Below are positions 6,395-8,168 of a DNA stretch of 8,168 bases, in pieces. Below the pieces are notes generated by a model, which saw nothing but the letters and a program-made list of their open reading frames with translations, was not told the DNA's origin and made no database searches. Every line of letters starts with the position of its first letter. Position 1 is the stretch's first letter. Position numbers and translations under genes: made by a program. This stretch comes from Chloroflexota bacterium. Lineage in GTDB: Bacteria; Chloroflexota; UBA6077. Where the stretch lies: positions 1 to 8,168 of the forward strand of contig JAJYKO010000203.1 in the NCBI GenBank assembly GCA_021788565.1, written 5' to 3'.

Positions 6395-8071
6395 TCAGCG
6401 GAGCTTCGTCGGACCCGGCTCCATAGACTTGGTGAGCACTTCCAGGACGGCGGGCCGGCCGTCCAGAGTGGACTGCACCCCCCTCTTCAGCGCCGGGCCG
6501 AGCTCACGCGGGTCCTCGACCCGTTCGGCGTTGGCCCCCATGGCTCGAGCCATTGCCACATAGTCTCCGGTCAATGAGATCCACTCATCGTAGGGACGGA
6601 ACCCTTTGCGCTGGCTCTGCTTGGAAAGATCCAGTCCCCCGTTGTTGGCGATCAGGACCAGCACGGGGATGCCACACCGGACGGCCGTCTCCACGTCCAT
6701 TCCGGTCATGCCGAACGACCCGTCGCCGATCACGTCCACTACCGTCATGTCCGGACGGGCGATCTTGGCACCCATCGAGGCCCCTAGAGACCAGCCCATG
6801 GTGCTCTGGCCGCCGAAGCCGACGAACGAGTGAGGGACGGGTGCCATATAGTGGTGGCTGGTGTAGCCCCTGCCCGCGCCGGAGTCGTGCAGGACAATGG
6901 AACGCCGGGGGTCGAGGTTCTGCATCAGTTCCCAGGTCACCCGATACGGGTTGATCGGCACCTCGTCGGAGGTGAGCAGGGGCAACCACTCCGCCATCCA
7001 CTCCTGCCGGAGCCTGGCGATCTCGGCGGCAACGAGCGACGCATCCCGACGCGCTCCGTCCAGCCGGTCCCGCACCGCATTCACCATCTGTCGCAGTACC
7101 AGCTTCGCGTCCCCCACCAGCCCGACTTCCACCGGGTAGTTCTTCCCGATCTCCCGTACGTCGGCGTCTGCCTGGATCAGTCGGGCGCCTTCCGGCAGCC
7201 TCGCGAACTGATTGGTGGCGTAGGCCTTGAAGCCGCACCCTATGGAGAAGACGACGTCGGCCTGGTGGGCAAACGCAATCGCCGGCCCAGTCGAGTAGAG
7301 GCTCTGGGGATAGCCGCCGAGGCCCAGGGCCAGGGGATGATCCTCCGGAAAGCCACTCTTGCCGTTCAGCGTGGACATGGTGGGCGCGGCCAGTAGCTCC
7401 GCTAGCTCCACCAGTTCTGGCGTCGCGTCAGACTTGAGAACGCCAGCGCCGGTATAGAGGATGGGCCGTCGGGCGGCCAGCAGCAGGGCGGCGGCCCGAT
7501 CCACGTCCTCGGGGTCGGCGGCGCACCGATAGCGCCGGCCTACCGGTACGTAGGCGAGCTTATCCGGCTCGACGTCGGCCGCGGACACGTCGTTAGGGAT
7601 CTCGACCACCACAGGGCCTGGCCGCCCCGAGTTGGCCACCGTGAAGGCCCGACGCATCAGCTCGGGGATCCGCTGGGGCTTGGTGATGGTCGCGACCCAC
7701 TTGGTGATCGGCCGGAAGAGCTCGGCGACTGCCATCTCCTGGCTTGCGCCCCGGCCGTACTGCTCCTGCCTGACCTGGCCGTGGAGCAGGACCACGGGTG
7801 AAGAGTCGGCGAAGGAGTTGGCTATGCCGGCCACGGCGTTGGCTCCCCCGGGACCCTGTACGCACATGGCCACGCCGATTCGGTTGCTGACCCGGGCGTA
7901 ACCATCGGCGATGTCCACTGCCACTCGTTCGTGCCGCGTGAGTATGCTGCGGATCTGGGGCGCGTCGTGCAGGGAATCCACGATTTCGTGGGTCGATCCG
8001 CCGATGATGCCGGCCACGAACCCCACGCCCTCCCCAACCAGAGCATTGACGATACCGGCTGAGCCTCGCAT
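6395..8071 (-). CDS. Thiamine-diphosphate-dependent enzyme, acetolactate synthase-like, 558 aa
   Basis: First complete gene of the leftward cluster. It is a ThDP enzyme with PYR, central and PP domains. Numbered from ATG 8071, the catalytic Glu is residue 48 (TRHERVAVDIADGYAR), the GPG turn is 73-75 (VQGPGGAN), LNGK is at 235-238, GDGS at 449-452 and the ANN part of the Mg-ThDP motif at 475-477. The region HGQVRQEQYGRGASQE and RPITKW resembles acetolactate synthases more than the 3460-5127 paralog does. The two share blocks such as EIGKNYPVEVGLVGDAK against EIGRNYQVRVGLVGDAK, so they are homologous but clearly diverged. Real acetolactate synthase usually sits beside a small regulatory subunit and other branched-chain genes; none is here, so a catabolic 2-oxo-acid decarboxylase or carboligase is at least as likely. 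The start is ATG 8071 because GGGAGG lies 9 nt before it; a TTG at 8092 would put that site inside the gene. The stop is TGA 6395-6397, 34 bp before the amidohydrolase. Confidence 0.9.
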   Translation of the reverse strand: MRGSAGIVNALVGEGVGFVAGIIGGSTHEIVDSLHDAPQIRSILTRHERVAVDIADGYARVSNRIGVAMCVQGPGGANAVAGIANSFADSSPVVLLHGQVRQEQYGRGASQEMAVAELFRPITKWVATITKPQRIPELMRRAFTVANSGRPGPVVVEIPNDVSAADVEPDKLAYVPVGRRYRCAADPEDVDRAAALLLAARRPILYTGAGVLKSDATPELVELAELLAAPTMSTLNGKSGFPEDHPLALGLGGYPQSLYSTGPAIAFAHQADVVFSIGCGFKAYATNQFARLPEGARLIQADADVREIGKNYPVEVGLVGDAKLVLRQMVNAVRDRLDGARRDASLVAAEIARLRQEWMAEWLPLLTSDEVPINPYRVTWELMQNLDPRRSIVLHDSGAGRGYTSHHYMAPVPHSFVGFGGQSTMGWSLGASMGAKIARPDMTVVDVIGDGSFGMTGMDVETAVRCGIPVLVLIANNGGLDLSKQSQRKGFRPYDEWISLTGDYVAMARAMGANAERVEDPRELGPALKRGVQSTLDGRPAVLEVLTKSMEPGPTKLR

Positions 8072-8080
8072 CTGGTAGAA

Positions 8081-8086
8081 CCTCCC
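8081..8086 (-). promoter_or_regulatory. Ribosome binding site deciding the start at 8071
   Basis: GGGAGG on the minus strand is 9 nt before ATG 8071. A longer frame from TTG 8092 would add seven residues and contain this site within its codons. The protein from 8071 begins MRGSAGIVNALV, where this enzyme family normally starts. Confidence 0.75.
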
Positions 8087-8097
8087 GATCAACAGTG

Positions 8098-8103
8098 CTT
8101 ATA
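8098..8103 (-). promoter_or_regulatory. Possible -10 box (TATAAG) for the leftward cluster
   Basis: TATAAG on the minus strand matches five of six -10 consensus bases and lies 26 nt before ATG 8071, leaving a leader of about 20 nt with the GGGAGG site. I see no good TTGACA-like -35 at 16-18 bp upstream. The rest of 8104-8168 shows no supportable gene. Weak evidence, from one hexamer only. Confidence 0.3.
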
Positions 8104-8168
8104 TGAACGCCGCGGCTCGTACCCAGGCGAAGCCGGCGCTCCAAGAAGGCGAGCGCGAGCAAACAAAG

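Noticed and set aside
8072..8092. Longer start for the first ThDP gene at TTG 8092.
   Set aside because: GGGAGG at 8081-8086 is ideally placed for ATG 8071 and would lie inside the gene if TTG were used; the candidate -10 box would also put transcription start at about the TTG itself.

Overview
The window is bacterial and GC-rich (low to mid 60s % by eye). The starts I accept are preceded by strong GGAGG- or GGGAG-type ribosome binding sites, and one gene uses GTG. It carries no rRNA, tRNA, CRISPR array, insertion sequence or phage gene. Nothing fixes the lineage. An environmental high-GC bacterium (Chloroflexota, Actinomycetota or Proteobacteria would all fit) is a guess, not a result.

Layout. 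Five complete genes read leftward (minus strand), in transcription order. First is a thiamine-diphosphate (ThDP) enzyme of the acetolactate synthase/benzoylformate decarboxylase superfamily (6395-8071). Next is a metal-dependent amidohydrolase resembling the 'dihydroorotase-like' COG3964 deacetylases (5230-6360). Third is a second, diverged ThDP enzyme (3460-5127). Fourth is a 12-helix major facilitator transporter (1874-3271). Fifth is an M24-family 'Xaa-Pro peptidase-like' metalloenzyme (473-1726). The gaps are 34, 102, 188 and 147 bp, so a single transcript is plausible, but the later gaps leave room for internal control or processing. At the left edge the C-terminal part of a second M24 paralog reads rightward (2-364), tail to tail with the first. 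A perfect 13-bp hairpin lies between them.

How the genes may work together (inference). The set looks like a small catabolic locus. The transporter imports an organic acid or conjugate, the amidohydrolase and/or M24 enzyme cleaves an acyl, amide or peptide-like bond, and the two ThDP enzymes decarboxylate or ligate a 2-oxo acid. COG3964 relatives are known to hydrolyse acetyl-(R)-mandelate-type substrates, and benzoylformate decarboxylase belongs to the same superfamily as the two ThDP enzymes. A hydroxy-acid to 2-oxo-acid route is therefore one testable idea. The required dehydrogenase is not in this window.

The most unusual points are the pairing of two different ThDP enzymes around one amidohydrolase, and the tail-to-tail M24 paralogs. 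Both M24 copies keep the metal-ligand pattern visible in them but have Pro-Arg-Asp where the family normally has a catalytic His.
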